The notes under the pieces were generated by a model. The model searched no databases, had not been told where the DNA came from, and worked only from the letters and a program-made list of their open reading frames with translations. The translations under genes and the position numbers were made by a program. A stretch of DNA of 64,000 nucleotides from Coptis chinensis (taxonomy: Eukaryota > Streptophyta > Magnoliopsida > Ranunculales > Ranunculaceae): positions 87,701,001-87,765,000 of the forward strand of contig CM027383.1 of assembly GCA_015680905.1 (NCBI GenBank), in the 5' to 3' direction. The stretch's first letter is position 1. The number at the start of each line of letters is the position of its first letter. Positions 47,511 to 58,594 of the stretch are shown one piece after another.

Positions 47511-48900
47511 AGAGAAGAAGGAGGAGGCGTTGGTTTTCAAGGTTCTAGTTGATCTCTTTCTCGAAACCAAATTTGTGCCCGGCCAAAATTTTCATGTCCA
47601 GCAAACCTAATTCCCACCCCAAGCCCAATATATATGCCTATCAAAACCCAAATCTGATTAACCCAGTCCAAATATTTCATGGCCAACAGGCCCATGCCCA
47701 AACCCATTAAGCCCAATAGACCCCATCTAACCAAGCCCATCACGCATACCAAGCCCAACAGGCCCCATATACCCAACCCCCACTTCACACAACACTCCAA
47801 AATTCCAGCACAACCCCACCCATTACTGGCCTAGTTCAACCTGTTTTTGCATCCGACCCAAATTTCCAGCCTAATCTTCGGGATTACCACCTACCGCATA
47901 ATAGTTTAGACGACTATGACATTGAGGAAATTGTTATCCCACATACTCCTCAAAATTTGCAAAATCAAAATAATTTTGTCAACGAGGGAATAATTATGGT
48001 GGTAACGGAAATACTTTTGGTGGAAATAGTAATGAGTATTGCATCAAGGCGGATTTGGAAAATTTTAATGGTCTTTTGCATATTGAGGATTTTATTGATT
48101 GGCTTAAGTCTGTGGACCATTTTTTTTGATATTATGGAAATTCTTCCAGAGAAGCAAGTTAAGATTGTGGCTTTTAAATTTACTGGTAGCGCATCTTCTT
48201 GGTGGGAGCATAAACAACAAGAGCGTATTCGTCAATGTTTGAAACCAATTCGTTCTTGGAAACGAATGAGGCAGATATTAATGGCACAAGATCGTCCTTC
48301 AAATTTTGCTCAACTTCGGTTCACTGCATTCCAGAATTACAAACAATGTAATCGTATTGTTTAAGAATATATTGATGAGTTTTATCAATTACTTTCTCCT
48401 AATGATTTGCAAGAGAATGAGGATTTGCAAATTGCTAGATTTATTAATGGTTTATCATGGAATATTCAGAAAGATATAGCCTCACATTTACTTTGCATCC
48501 CGCTATTAATAATGTACTTAAGGTTGAAAAGTTCATGGAACGGCCTAAACCTTTTAATCGACCTTCATATAACCAACGATCCACATCCTATACACCCAAC
48601 CCATCCTATAATAATTCACTATCTCCATCTCCACAAGTTCCTTCTACCTCATCCACTCCATAAGATGCCCCATCCACTCCACATGATACCCCTACCCAAC
48701 CCACCACCTCGACTTATAAAACACCTACACATCATCAACCTGAAAACCGTCCTAATAACCACTTAACTCGCTTCCAAAATCCCTCCAACACTAACACCCA
48801 ATCTCATAAGCCTCCATCTACCAATCCCTATCTCCGTCCCAAATCTAGTACGTGTTATAAGTGTGCTAAATCTGGTCATTCCTCAAATGAGTGTCGAAAG
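47511..48900 (+). pseudogene. Gypsy gag core and zinc knuckle
   Basis: After the solo LTR the gag continues in broken frames. The Retrotrans_gag core is clear: ADLENFNGLLHIEDFIDWL near 48050-48110, then FKFTGSASSWWEHKQQ and an AQLRFTAFQNYKQ-like run, with an in-frame stop (TAA near 48362) before EYIDEFYQL. A proline-rich spacer follows (about 48540-48830), and a CCHC zinc knuckle, CYKCAKSGHSSNEC, lies at 48853-48894. Confidence 0.88.
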
Positions 48901-49049
48901 CAGCATATTGCTCTTGCAGACGAGGTCCCTAATATGGATGATAATTTTGAGACTAATAAAGAGTGTGTTGATGATGAACACACCTTTGGTGATGATGAGG
49001 GTGAACGTGTTAATCTTGTGGTTCAGAATTTGGTATACACTCCACAGGT

Positions 49050-49680
49050 TTCAATTCCATACCGGCATAATTTGTTTAGAACTACTTGTAAGGTTTAAGG
49101 CAAATTGTGCTATCTGATTATTGACAGTGGTAGTAGTGAGAACATTGTGTCAAAGAAAAATGGTTGAGAAATTGGAGTTTCCTACCCAGCCACATCCTCG
49201 CCCTTATGAAGTTGGTTGGATACAAGATGAGTGCAAACAACATGTTAAGGAATAGTACGCGTTTTCCTAGCTTTTCTATTGGCAAATATAAATATACTAT
49301 TCTTTGTGATGTTGTGGATATAAATTCTTGTCATGTTCTTCTTGGTCGTCCTTGGATGTTTGATGTGGATGTTATTCATCGTTGCAAGCAAAATACTTAT
49401 TCTTTTGTCTAGGATGGTTTGAAAGTGACATTGGCTCCTTCCTATGCCGAGCCTAATTTTTCTCCCTTTACTGCTAAAACTCTTACTTTCTTGGTTTCTA
49501 TTGATGTTCACTCTGATTTTGAGAAACCGAATAAGATATTTGCAGTAGTCATGAAGCCTAATACTTCTGATTCTCCTATTGAGGTTCCTGATAAAGTTCC
49601 ACCTATCTTATAGGAATTTTCATGTGTTTTACCTTCTGATGGCCCTTTTTCTTTGCCTCCCATGAGGAACATTCAACATC
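49050..49680 (+). pseudogene. Gypsy protease and pre-RT segment
   Basis: The retropepsin active site reads LIIDSGSSENIV at about 49110-49145, preceded by an in-frame TAA. The flap-side pattern ILCDVVDINSCHVLLGRPWM follows. Downstream is the usual lead-in to RT, LPPMRNIQHHINFVPGASLPN, but RT itself never begins. Confidence 0.85.
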
Positions 49681-49719
49681 ATATTAATTTTGTTCCAGGT
49701 GCTAGTTTGCCGAACCATA

Positions 49720-50096
49720 CTTTTGATCTTGTTACTTTGCCTTCTTTGCCAAATTCACACGCTGATGAAAATAAGTTGATTGATAACGTGCGAACATTGC
49801 ATGAAGATGTGAAAAATAATTTCGAGTCTTCTAATACTAGGTACAAAGCAGTTGCAGACATACATAGGCATATGAAGACTTTTGAAGAACGTGATATGGT
49901 TATGATTTTTCTTAGTAGAGAGTGTTTTCCAGTTGGTACTTACAACAAGCTCAAGAGGAAGAAAATTTGTCCCTTACGGATTCTCAAGAAGATAAGTGAC
50001 GGTGCTTATGTTGTCGACCTACCTGAAGACTTGCATATTTCTCCTACATTTAATGTCCAGGATATCTTTTCTTATCATGGAGATAAGTATGCTTAA
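49720..50096 (+). pseudogene. Gypsy integrase C-terminal remnant
   Basis: From about DLVTLPSLPNSHADENK, the frame has the integrase tail pattern RYKAVADIHRHMKTFEERD, GTYNKLKRKKICPLRILKKI and GAYVVDLPEDLHISPTFNV, ending at TAA 50094. It is joined in frame to the pre-RT segment near 49720. About 2.5-3 kb of coding sequence expected in a complete element was therefore deleted there. Confidence 0.88.
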
Positions 50097-50144
50097 TTTA
50101 CTTGAAGTGAACTCGAGGTCGAGTTCTTTTCAAGAACGGAGAAC

Positions 50145-50392
50145 TGATGCAGTACAGTAAACTAGTATTAGTTTCTATTTTCATATTTAGTTTTAGAACT
50201 AGTCTTTCTTTTCCTAAATAGATTATGAATTCTAGTTTAGGCATTATCATACTTTTAGTAATATTTCTATTTTCATTAGCCTTGTAAACTCTATAAATAG
50301 AGAACCTGTATCAAGTCATTCAATAATCAATATCAAATTTAACAGGTCTTTTACATACTTTTTTATTTTTTTAATTCGCTCCCGCTTCGTCA
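50145..50392 (+). repeat. Gypsy 3' LTR (248 bp)
   Basis: It begins TGATGCAGTA and ends CTTCGTCA, preceded by a purine-rich AAGAACGGAGAA that may serve as the polypurine tract. Confidence 0.92.
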
Positions 50393-52643
50393 ATTTCGAT
50401 GTGAACGGGTTTGGAATAGCCCTGTGAACTACAGCCCATAGATGTTACAGTTGCCGGTTATTGCAGGCTTGCAGCCACAACGTTATGCTCTGTGCAGCTA
50501 CATTGGACTATAGGAGTCACGTGTGATTTTTTCAAAACAATTACAAGTGAATAATTCTAAAATTAGGTGAATAAAGCAAAATCTATAATCATTTATTGAT
50601 CTTTGGAAGACAGTTGCTCACATGGGAGCCCATTGGCAGTTTTCGTAATTAAAGAGAATGAAATGCGAGAAAAAAAAAAGCCTCGTAATGTTAAAATGCC
50701 CGAATTCTTGTGTATTTTTTTTGGGTAACTATCTAATGTAGTTGATAGTTGATACCAGTACTGGAAGGAAACTTCATTGAGGGTAGTCCTTTTTATTCTA
50801 AGTTCAATGAAGTTGGCGCCAATGCAGCACTGTTAGAGTAGGTACTCCATACGACCATACCAGTACTGAAGTGGTTACATTAATTGTTGTAGTATTTTGT
50901 AAAGCCCATTCTCATACTTCATACCTATAGAGGGTACTGTTTTGAAGAATTGGTAGCTTTCGTGAAAAACTAAAAATAAGGATAAATCTGTTAGAGTTAT
51001 ATGTGAGGAACTATTTATATTTGAAGCAAGTTGAGGGCACTGAAAGAAGGAATTGATGGCTGAAAATGAAGGAATAGACATGAAATATATGATGAAAGTA
51101 TGAAACTGAATATGAAATTATGTGGTGAATAGAAATAAGTAGTTACCTTATAAAAGTACTGAAAATACGACTTAAGTAATTACATTGAAGTATGAAACTG
51201 AATATGAAATTATGTGGTGAATAGAAATAAGTAGTTACCTTATAAAAGTACTGAAAATACGACTTAAGTAAACATTGACTTATTATAAGGTTGATAGATT
51301 GATAGATGAGTGTAACTGTGTAAGAATTACTATATTAAAAAACGTGCTTTAGTTTAGATGAGGACATGATCTAAAGCCATACGGTCATTGAGTAACTTCT
51401 TGCTGTATGATTACAAATTAATACAAAGTTATCAGTTATCTTAGCCTCTTAGGTATTCATTTAATTGTGTTGAGGAATGACTGGTAATACAGATAGGTAC
51501 ACAATTTTTCATTCACCATACTGGAAAATATCTCATCCTATAATAATGCTGCAATGTCTTTGGAGGAACTAACTAAAACTATTAAACAGTATATTGCCCA
51601 AAAGGGAGGCCGCTCCGTGGGTGTTGAATGTTGACGGGTGCAAAACTGCAAACAAGGAAAGGGGGACACTTTTTTGTGCACTATGGTGAATTGGGATTCT
51701 CTGAAATATGAGTTATTATCTATTAAAAAAAATCTATTCTCAAATAGATGCTGTGCGACTGTGCCTCTGTGCACTAGTGTAGTGTTGTGTGTCACTCTGT
51801 TGCACTCAGGATCTCCCTCAATGAGCCTCTCTATTCCCGGTTGTACTGGGCATATCCTGATATCCGTAGTACTATGTTTGATTGTTTTGGTGGCAATTTT
51901 AAATTGCCGACATCTATAGAGTATCTTAAATCTTCATAATCAAACATGTTATTGAGGGAACAAGTGATATAGATAGCAGTAAATACATAGCTATATATTA
52001 CCTTTGTTTCTGTATGAGGAGGTGTCTCAGTGTCTGTGACATCAGGCTTCATGACTTCATGACAAAAAATAACTGTTCACTGGATGTTTTTGCCGACTGA
52101 GAGATAGATGTATTACGTGCATTCCTTTTTTTCTCAATTTATTAGCTCTAGTAAGTTTTGGATTTAGCATCGTTGGATCAAGTGTCTGTGCATTGTCGTG
52201 TTCACTAATTAGTTGACGAATCTTGGTTTTATGTGTTGACGAATCTTTAATTTGCTTAAGATTCAGATTAATAATTGTCAATCAAAATCATCAGCCGTTA
52301 GAACCTGTCAAGATGCATGTTGCACTAAAGCAAATAACAGAACCACATACATATCAGTAGCAAATTAATATCTAGTTACTTAATTATAAGAAACTTCTGT
52401 GACCAAATTATGCTTAATGTATGATGTACTTATAAATATTTAGTGATAGGGCTTGTTCGCTTTTTCTTTCATCTGATTGACAAGATGATTGCCCTATTTA
52501 ATGCTGTTTAAACTTGAAACGAAAGAGATGATCCCGACTTGTGATTGTTACTTAATGAACTTAAAACTTAAAACTTAATACTATTCAGCTGCATTTCAAA
52601 GCAGATTCTGTTCATCTGATTTGAGGGCTAATTCGAAATCCGT
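50393..52643. other. Spacer between two gypsy elements
   Basis: No gene with a recognisable domain is present. The frames at 51538-51919 and 52057-52281 look random. One tandem duplication is seen (51098-51270). Confidence 0.6.
51098..51270. repeat. 92-bp tandem duplication
   Basis: The unit starting GTATGAAACTGAATATGAAA at 51098 recurs at 51190, identical for about 80 bp, before the copies diverge after GACTTAAGTAA. Confidence 0.9.
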
Positions 52644-53103
52644 TGTAGAGGTGTGATATTTTGGGTCTACAACCTGATGTTGTGGATGGTTGGAAATTGT
52701 TGCACTCTTTCTTAGGACAAGAGTTGCCTACGATCAAGTTCTTTGGATAAACTTGAATCAAGCCTTACGTAATTCATCTCTTTCTACTTATAGATGTTTG
52801 AGCTGACTTTCTTTATTTGCTCCAGACCGTTATTAAGTGTAGATCCATATTTTGTGCTATCTTGATGATTCGTTATTACTCTTGATGTTATGAAGTAAAT
52901 GTCTCCTTGATTGGTGCGTTGAATGAGCTCCAGGATCGCACTAGATTATTTGCTTCCATATATGTTTGTAACTGAGATTTGGGACGACCTGAGTCGGGTC
53001 GTTGTTACGTCATGATGGTTTGGTATGAGCTGGTGAGGTACGACCTACCTAGTGTGTGGACACGTGTTGTAGTGATACGAATGTAGAACGGAGGGTACTT
53101 ACA
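52644..53103 (-). repeat. Tat-like element 3' LTR
   Basis: It begins TGTAGAGGTGTGATATTTTG and ends GGGTACTTACA. It aligns nearly full length to 61825-62269. It contains ACGACCTGAGTCGGGTCGT, an imperfect inverted repeat, at 52984-53002. The purine tract AAAGGGAAATG (minus strand) abuts it at 53104-53114. Confidence 0.9.
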
Positions 53104-53496
53104 CATTTCCCTTTATTTTATTTATTCTTTGGACAGCCGTGGTGTGAAAAGAAAAGATAAAATAAAGCTTTCAAACACGTGTCATACAGCTGGCTCATTT
53201 GAATGGTTTTGAAAAATGTGTGGGGACAGTTGGACTTGATCCATGGGCCAAAATCATGGCGGTTTGTGGGTGATGCTATGATTGCTTTTTTATGGAAAGG
53301 CAAAACGTTTTGTTAATTTTTTGAGATTTGTGCAACTGAAGGGTTTTGGCGTGGGAAGGCTTCTCATTTCTCATTTTATCAACACAAGTGAAGAAAGAAA
53401 AAATAGAGAGAAAAAAAGAAAACTTTTCTTCTTTTCATCTTTAGGTGCGTTCTTTCAATCTAAAAATTTGATATTTTGTTTCCTTTTGGTTTCGTA

Positions 53497-55596
53497 ATGT
53501 ATATTACCAGTGATAGTTTGAGTGTGGAGGTTGATTTGGATCAGTGGAGAGAAAGAACTGTGAGTGATGAAGATGGTGGTGTTAGGGCTCGAAATGGAGG
53601 TGATGCTTCATCGTCTTTCTCGCTAGAGACAATGGATGTGGAGGTGGGGCCTAGGTCGGTAGGTTGTACTGTTGCTTTGAGGGAGGAGTTTTGTTGGGTA
53701 GACTCCGACCTAACTGTCTACGACCTAGGTGGAGAGAGGAATGTATTTGGAAAGGATTACGTTCCTCGGGATGGGGGTGTTGTGATTTGCCAGTTGAAGG
53801 CTGGGCTGAGGTTGCCGTTCTCCCGGCTTATTGTGGAGGTTTTGAATTTTTGTGGAAAAGCCCCTTGTCAGTTCGTAGGGAATAGTTTGAGGGTTTTCCA
53901 TGTGTTGGATTTGTTGAATGAGATGGGTTATAACATCTATTTATCAGATATGCTAGAGCATTTCTCTGTGAAGAGGTCACCTGCAATGAGCTTTAATTTG
54001 CAGGTTGTCGGGGAAATCTGTTGTGATTGTGAGGGTGAGTAAGGAGGATTGGGGGCGTAGGCCGTTATTAGTTGTGGGTAATTATAGTCCTGCTGACTGG
54101 GTGTTGGATAATCGCACTATAAAGTGGGATGGTAGGTCGTTATGTCATAGGTCGTCGTGTATGTATGGTAGTTAATATCTTGAACGTTCTGACCACTTTA
54201 TTTTGTTTTTGCAGAGGTTGCTATTTATGGGCGTACGAGTGTCGGGGTTATAGAAAAGTTTGCTTTTTTGAGTTGGGAAGAGAAACGAGCTGTCTTGGGG
54301 GAGGTTGCGCATTACTTCAAAAAGCGTGGGGGATAGAAGATCAACCGGAAAAAGGTGGAGCAAATTAAAGAAAAGAGCTCGCAAGCTCGTGTTTGATATC
54401 TCTGATTCTAGCTCGGATACTGGGATGGAGAGAGAGAATCAAATGAGAGCACCTGTTTCTGGAGTGAGAATGGCTGGAGGAGCTACTGATAGCCGTCCTA
54501 TTTCTAGATGACGGTGACCAGGCTGGTGATGTTGGTGGGAGTGCTGGGGGTGGTGATGATGCTTCTGCTCCTTTCTGGAGGCCTCAGCTGAAGAGGCGTT
54601 CTGAGGTGGTTGAGCCTGAAGGGTGAAGAGGATCCGAACTGAGTCCGAGGAACGACTTGGTATAGTGGAAGGTCGTACTTCTTCAGGTCGGGCTCCTTTG
54701 AAAAGAATGAATTTGAAAAAGTTGGTTGTTGATGTGGGGGTGGCTGATGCCCGGGGTAAGAAGAATGCTAGTGAGACTGAGCCAGCTGCTCAGAAGTGCA
54801 AGGGGTCGGGGAGTGTGGCCCCAAGTGACAAGAGTGGTGATTCTGATGTTCTGGATAGAACGGTCACCTACTACGACCCCGTGAGTGGGTTGACGAAGCT
54901 AGTGAAGAACAGGGACTGCAGCTTCAAGTCTTCACTAGTTGCGAATGGGCTACTGGAGAGCATTGTCTTAGATGGTGATAGGCACCAGCTGGAGACTGGG
55001 AAGGATTTGGAGGTGAACTTGAAAGATATGGATCGCTCCATCTGCTTTGTAAGTGTCCTTCCGATCTGATCTTTTGTTTTGTGCTTTAATATATTGCTTT
55101 TTTGACTTTTCTTTGTTGGTTGTCAGGTCTTAGCCATGTACAGGAAGTTGAGGGAGATGACAACTATCTCCGACCTGTACAAGAAGGAGCTGGAAGTTGC
55201 CAAGGAGGCTTATGAAAAGCTGCTAGCTGTGCAAGAGGTGGAAAGGGCTGAAGTGTCGGGGCTGAGGAGGTCAGGGATTTGGCTGGGAAGGTGGCCTTAT
55301 TGCAACCATCACTTGATGCTTCAAGAGTGGAGGTTCAACATTGGATTGCTGAGAGCAAACGAGTGCAGGACGTTGTTGAACGAGCTTAAGCTAAATATAA
55401 TGACCTGGTTAATTTGGTATAGAGTGGGGATGTCTACGTTCTAGTGGATGATTATATGGAACTAGAACATAAGTACAAAACCCTCAAGAAGTTGGTCGAA
55501 AGTGGGGCTGCAATAGTAGCTGTAGAAAGTGTTGTTGTAGATGCTAGTAGACGACCTGATCTTCCATCTGACCTGGGTGTTGTTCCGGTTGATTAG
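53497..55596 (+). pseudogene. Antisense extra ORF with PF04195-like domain, two introns
   Basis: ATG 53497 opens an acidic leader, then a conserved block, FGKDYVPRDGGVVICQLKAG, LRLPFSRLIVEVLNFCGKAP and NSLRVFHVLDLLNEMGYNIY. I recognise this as the 'putative gypsy-type transposon' (PF04195) domain. Intron 1 (54132-54214) joins KWD to EVAIYGRTSVGVIEK; intron 2 (55049-55126, donor GTAAGT) joins SICF to VLAMYRKLREM. The middle is Ser/Lys-rich (nuclear-signal-like RRSTGKRWSKLKKRARK), and the end is a coiled-coil-like region (YKKELEVAKEAYEKLLAVQE ... AEEVRDLAGKVALLQ) up to TAG 55594. Frameshifts near 54003, 54335 and 55265 and stops near 55385 break it. The function is unknown. It lies antisense to pol, between integrase and the 3' LTR. 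Confidence 0.8.
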
Positions 55597-56750
55597 CCCA
55601 CTGAAGATACTACCATAGATGTGCTGAATGCGAGTGGTGATCCAGCTAGACCCTTTGAATGTGGATAATCTTTCCCGTGTTGCCTGATTGTGTCTTCTTG
55701 TGATTTTGACCGATAATGGATGAATTTTTGAACTATATTTCCTTCTGATACTGATAACTTATATTTTTTATGGGGATGTTGAGGTCGTTTTTCCAAGGTA
55801 ACCTGGGGGCTTCTAGTATCTAACCAAATTTGGATTAAGTAAAAATATTTAAATTACTTACTTGTCTTGAATTAAGATTGTGTGTGAATGTTGTATGAAT
55901 GCGATTGCTTCTCTTGCTTTGTGATTTGTTATTTGACGACTTGTGCTACATAGTAGTAGATTGTTGTAGGTTGTATGACGTTTTGCTAGATCGTCCTATG
56001 TTTGTAGGTTGTAAGTGTTTGTGTACGACCTGATAGATGCGCATATTTGGCACCTAGGTTTTGACGTATCCTTAGGTATGTGTATTGATTGAGTCATTCC
56101 TTCTGGGGAAACTCCTTATTGATTTTTGACAGATAATTAGCCGTTGAGTGGCAATTATAGTTGAGCCAAACTTAACCCTTCCAAAGGCCTTAAGTTGACT
56201 TGGGGTCCTTTTGGGGGTCCCTGGGATTGTATTTGATTGATAATTGGCCTTTGCTTGGCTATTACAGTTGAATCAAGCTTAACCCTGGCATTGGCGTTAA
56301 GTTGATTTGTGGTCCTTTTGGGGGACCGTGGATTAAATTTGATTGATAATTGACCACTGCGTGGTAGTTGTAGTTGAGTCGTGCTTAACCCTAGCGTTGG
56401 TATACGACCTGATATTTTGATGTCTCAGTTCGGCTAGCGAGTGCAAGATGCGTGGTACTCATGAAACGCAAGGATAACATATATACGCAAAATGTTGATG
56501 AAATTTTATTCAAATGATTGATACATCTGGATATAGCTTATTGGTAAAAACGTTTGAGTAGAGCTGTATTCCAAGGTCGGGGAAGCACATCACCGAGCTG
56601 AGTTTTGATCCAATACGCTCCATTGCCAACGACTTTGTGAACTATGTATGGGCCTTCCCAAGTTGGGTCAAGCTTGGCTGGTGGTAAGGTCTTTTTAAGG
56701 ACCAGGTCGCCAGCATGAAAAGATCTTAGGACGATCTTCTTGCTATAAGA
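55597..56750. other. Tat-like element non-coding segment between the antisense gene and integrase
   Basis: It separates two convergent coding blocks and must contain their 3' ends. It holds a three-copy ~106-bp tandem repeat and several ACGACCTGA words. Confidence 0.6.
56125..56405. repeat. ~106-bp tandem repeat, 2.6 copies
   Basis: Units starting at about 56125, 56232 and 56339 share TTGATTGATAATTG, AGTTGA..C..GCTTAACCCT, TTAAGTTGA and GGTCCTTTTGGGGG. Confidence 0.85.
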
Positions 56751-57611
56751 TCATTGGATTGTTTGGTGATACCGAGCTAGGGATATTATAGCTATTTCCC
56801 TTCGTTCTTCTAGGAGGTTGACTTCTTTGGCTAAGATGTTGTCATTTTCTCCTGATTCGACGATGTCAAAACGTGTGGTTATGATTGTAAGCTCGGATGG
56901 TATGACTGCTTCTGTTCTGAAGCAAAGTGTGAAAGAAGACTCGTTGGTACTGGCTCGAGCTGTTATTCTGTATGCCCATAAGATGTTCTCGAGTTGTTCT
57001 GGCCATTGGCTTTTCTTGCTTTCCAACTTTTTTTGGAGATTTTCTTTGATGGATTTGTTTATGGCCTCTGCTTGGCCATTGCTTTGTGCATATCTAGGTG
57101 TAGAAAATGCTTGAGTGATGCGCCATTTTTTCAAGAATGCCTTGACTTGTGTGCCAGCAAATTGGGTTCCATTGTCCATGACGAGGGTGTGGGGTAGATC
57201 AAATCTTGTGATGATTTTGGTCCATATGAAGTTGATGACGTGAACTTCCTTAACTTGAACAAGTGGGGTTGCCTCGACCCATTTGGTGAAGTAATCTATG
57301 GCTGCCAGGACGTATTTGAGTCATGTTTTCTTTTGTGGGATGAATCGTCCCATGATGTCTAACCCCCACATATGAAAAGGCCAGGGACTGGCTATGTTGA
57401 TCAACTCCCATGATGGACTTAGGTGGTTGTGGCCAAATATTTGACATTGGTGGCATTTGAGGACATACGTTTTTGCCTCGATGTGCATGCTTGGCCAGTA
57501 ATACCCTTGGGCGATTGCTTTATGAGCTAGAGATCTTGCTCTTGCATGGTTGTCACATTTGCCTTTGTGAATTTCATCAAAATGAGTTGGCCTTCGCGTG
57601 GAGTTATGCAC
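56751..57611 (-). pseudogene. Tat-like integrase, broken
   Basis: The upper block (57321-57611) has the zinc-binding H...H...CHQC module with AIAQGYYWPSM and KCHQCQIFG, then WGLDIMGRF with the first catalytic Asp, and ends at a stop after IPQKKT. The lower block (56751-57179) has VMDNGTQFAG-type text (second Asp), YAQSNGQAEAINKSI (catalytic Glu) and the tail LWAYRITARASTNESSFTL. All three DDE residues remain, but the frame is interrupted between the first and second. Confidence 0.92.
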
Positions 57612-57706
57612 CTTAGGTGGGGTCCTCCTGCGAATTTACGGAACAATCGTCCGTTGATCACGGTATATCTGGGAGCTCGAAATTGTATGACATGAGCCTT
57701 CTTTGC

Positions 57707-58446
57707 CTATGCTGGCAGTTCGCCATGTAAGATAAATTTCAGAAATAGGCCTATCCAAGATTGATTGACGTCTTCGTCGGATGATGGCTGGAAGTCCGTG
57801 TGGCTGTTAACACTTTCTTGTTGGTATGCGGGTCTCTCCAGGATGTCGATGTAGACTGTGCTGGGACATGCCTCTTGAGTTTTCGAGGCTAAGAAAGCCA
57901 GGCTGTCTGCATGTCTGTTATCCTCTCGAGGAATGTGTTCCAAAGAGAATGTTTTGAATGAGCTGATGATGTCATTCACGACCTGAGCGTACTTGGCTAG
58001 GTTTGCTCCATTTGTGACATACTCTTTGGTGATCTGCTTGACGATTAGTTGTGAGTCACTGAAAGCTTTGAGCTTTTGGACTTGTAGTTGTTGTGCCACG
58101 CTGAAGCCTGTGATTAATGCTTCATATTCCGCTTCATTGTTGGATGTTGCGAAATCGATTTTGATTGTAGCTGGGTTCCTTCTGGTGAAGTTAACACAGC
58201 CCCCAGTCCACTACTGCTATTATTGCATGCTCCGTCTACGTAGAGGTGCCATGTGTTTGGGATGGCTGGTTGATGGAGTGAAGTGACGGGCTCGGGTTCC
58301 CAGTTGACATCTTCGACGGGGAAGTCAGCAAGGAAATCAGCAACGACCTGACCTTTGCGAGATGTTCTGGGAACAAAGTCAATGTGGTGCTCTCCGAGTT
58401 CTTCAGCCCATTTGGACATGCGGGCTGTTTTGTTGCTAGAATTCAA
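57707..58446 (-). pseudogene. Second (archaeal-type) RNase H-like domain
   Basis: 58114-58446 contains HHIDFVPRTSRKGQVVADFLAD followed by NTWHLYVDGACNNSSSGLG, the start of an RNase H fold with its first Asp. 57707-58099 continues with KAFSDSQLIVKQI and LEHIPREDNRHADSLAFLAS, the last motif with its His/Asp region. A frame change near 58110 separates the two. Such an extra RNase H after the regular one is typical of Tat elements. Confidence 0.85.
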
Positions 58447-58594
58447 AACCTACTTGATGGGTACATCTGTTATGACCTAAATCCACCAAAGGTTTGATGG
58501 TGAAGTAGACTTGCTTTTCGATTCCCTCGCTTTCGCAAAAGAGAACCGAGTTGATGAAAAAGTCGGTAGTTGCTAGGTAAAGCCCCAGTGTCTC

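Larger units (their letters stand above)
44116..50392 (+). mobile_element. Ty3/gypsy deletion derivative with two LTRs
   Basis: LTRs lie at 44116-44371 and 50145-50392, with flanks ATTTA and ATTTC (4 of 5). TGGTATCAGAGC after the 5' LTR is the primer site. The inside holds gag, a zinc knuckle, protease and the C-terminal end of integrase. Reverse transcriptase, RNase H and the integrase core are missing. A solo LTR of another family (45091-47505) interrupts gag, so the element's own length is about 3.86 kb. Confidence 0.92.

Noticed and set aside
48407..48766. His/Pro-rich 119-codon frame in the gypsy gag
   Set aside because: It is an out-of-frame reading of the proline-rich gag spacer; the correct frame leads to the zinc knuckle.
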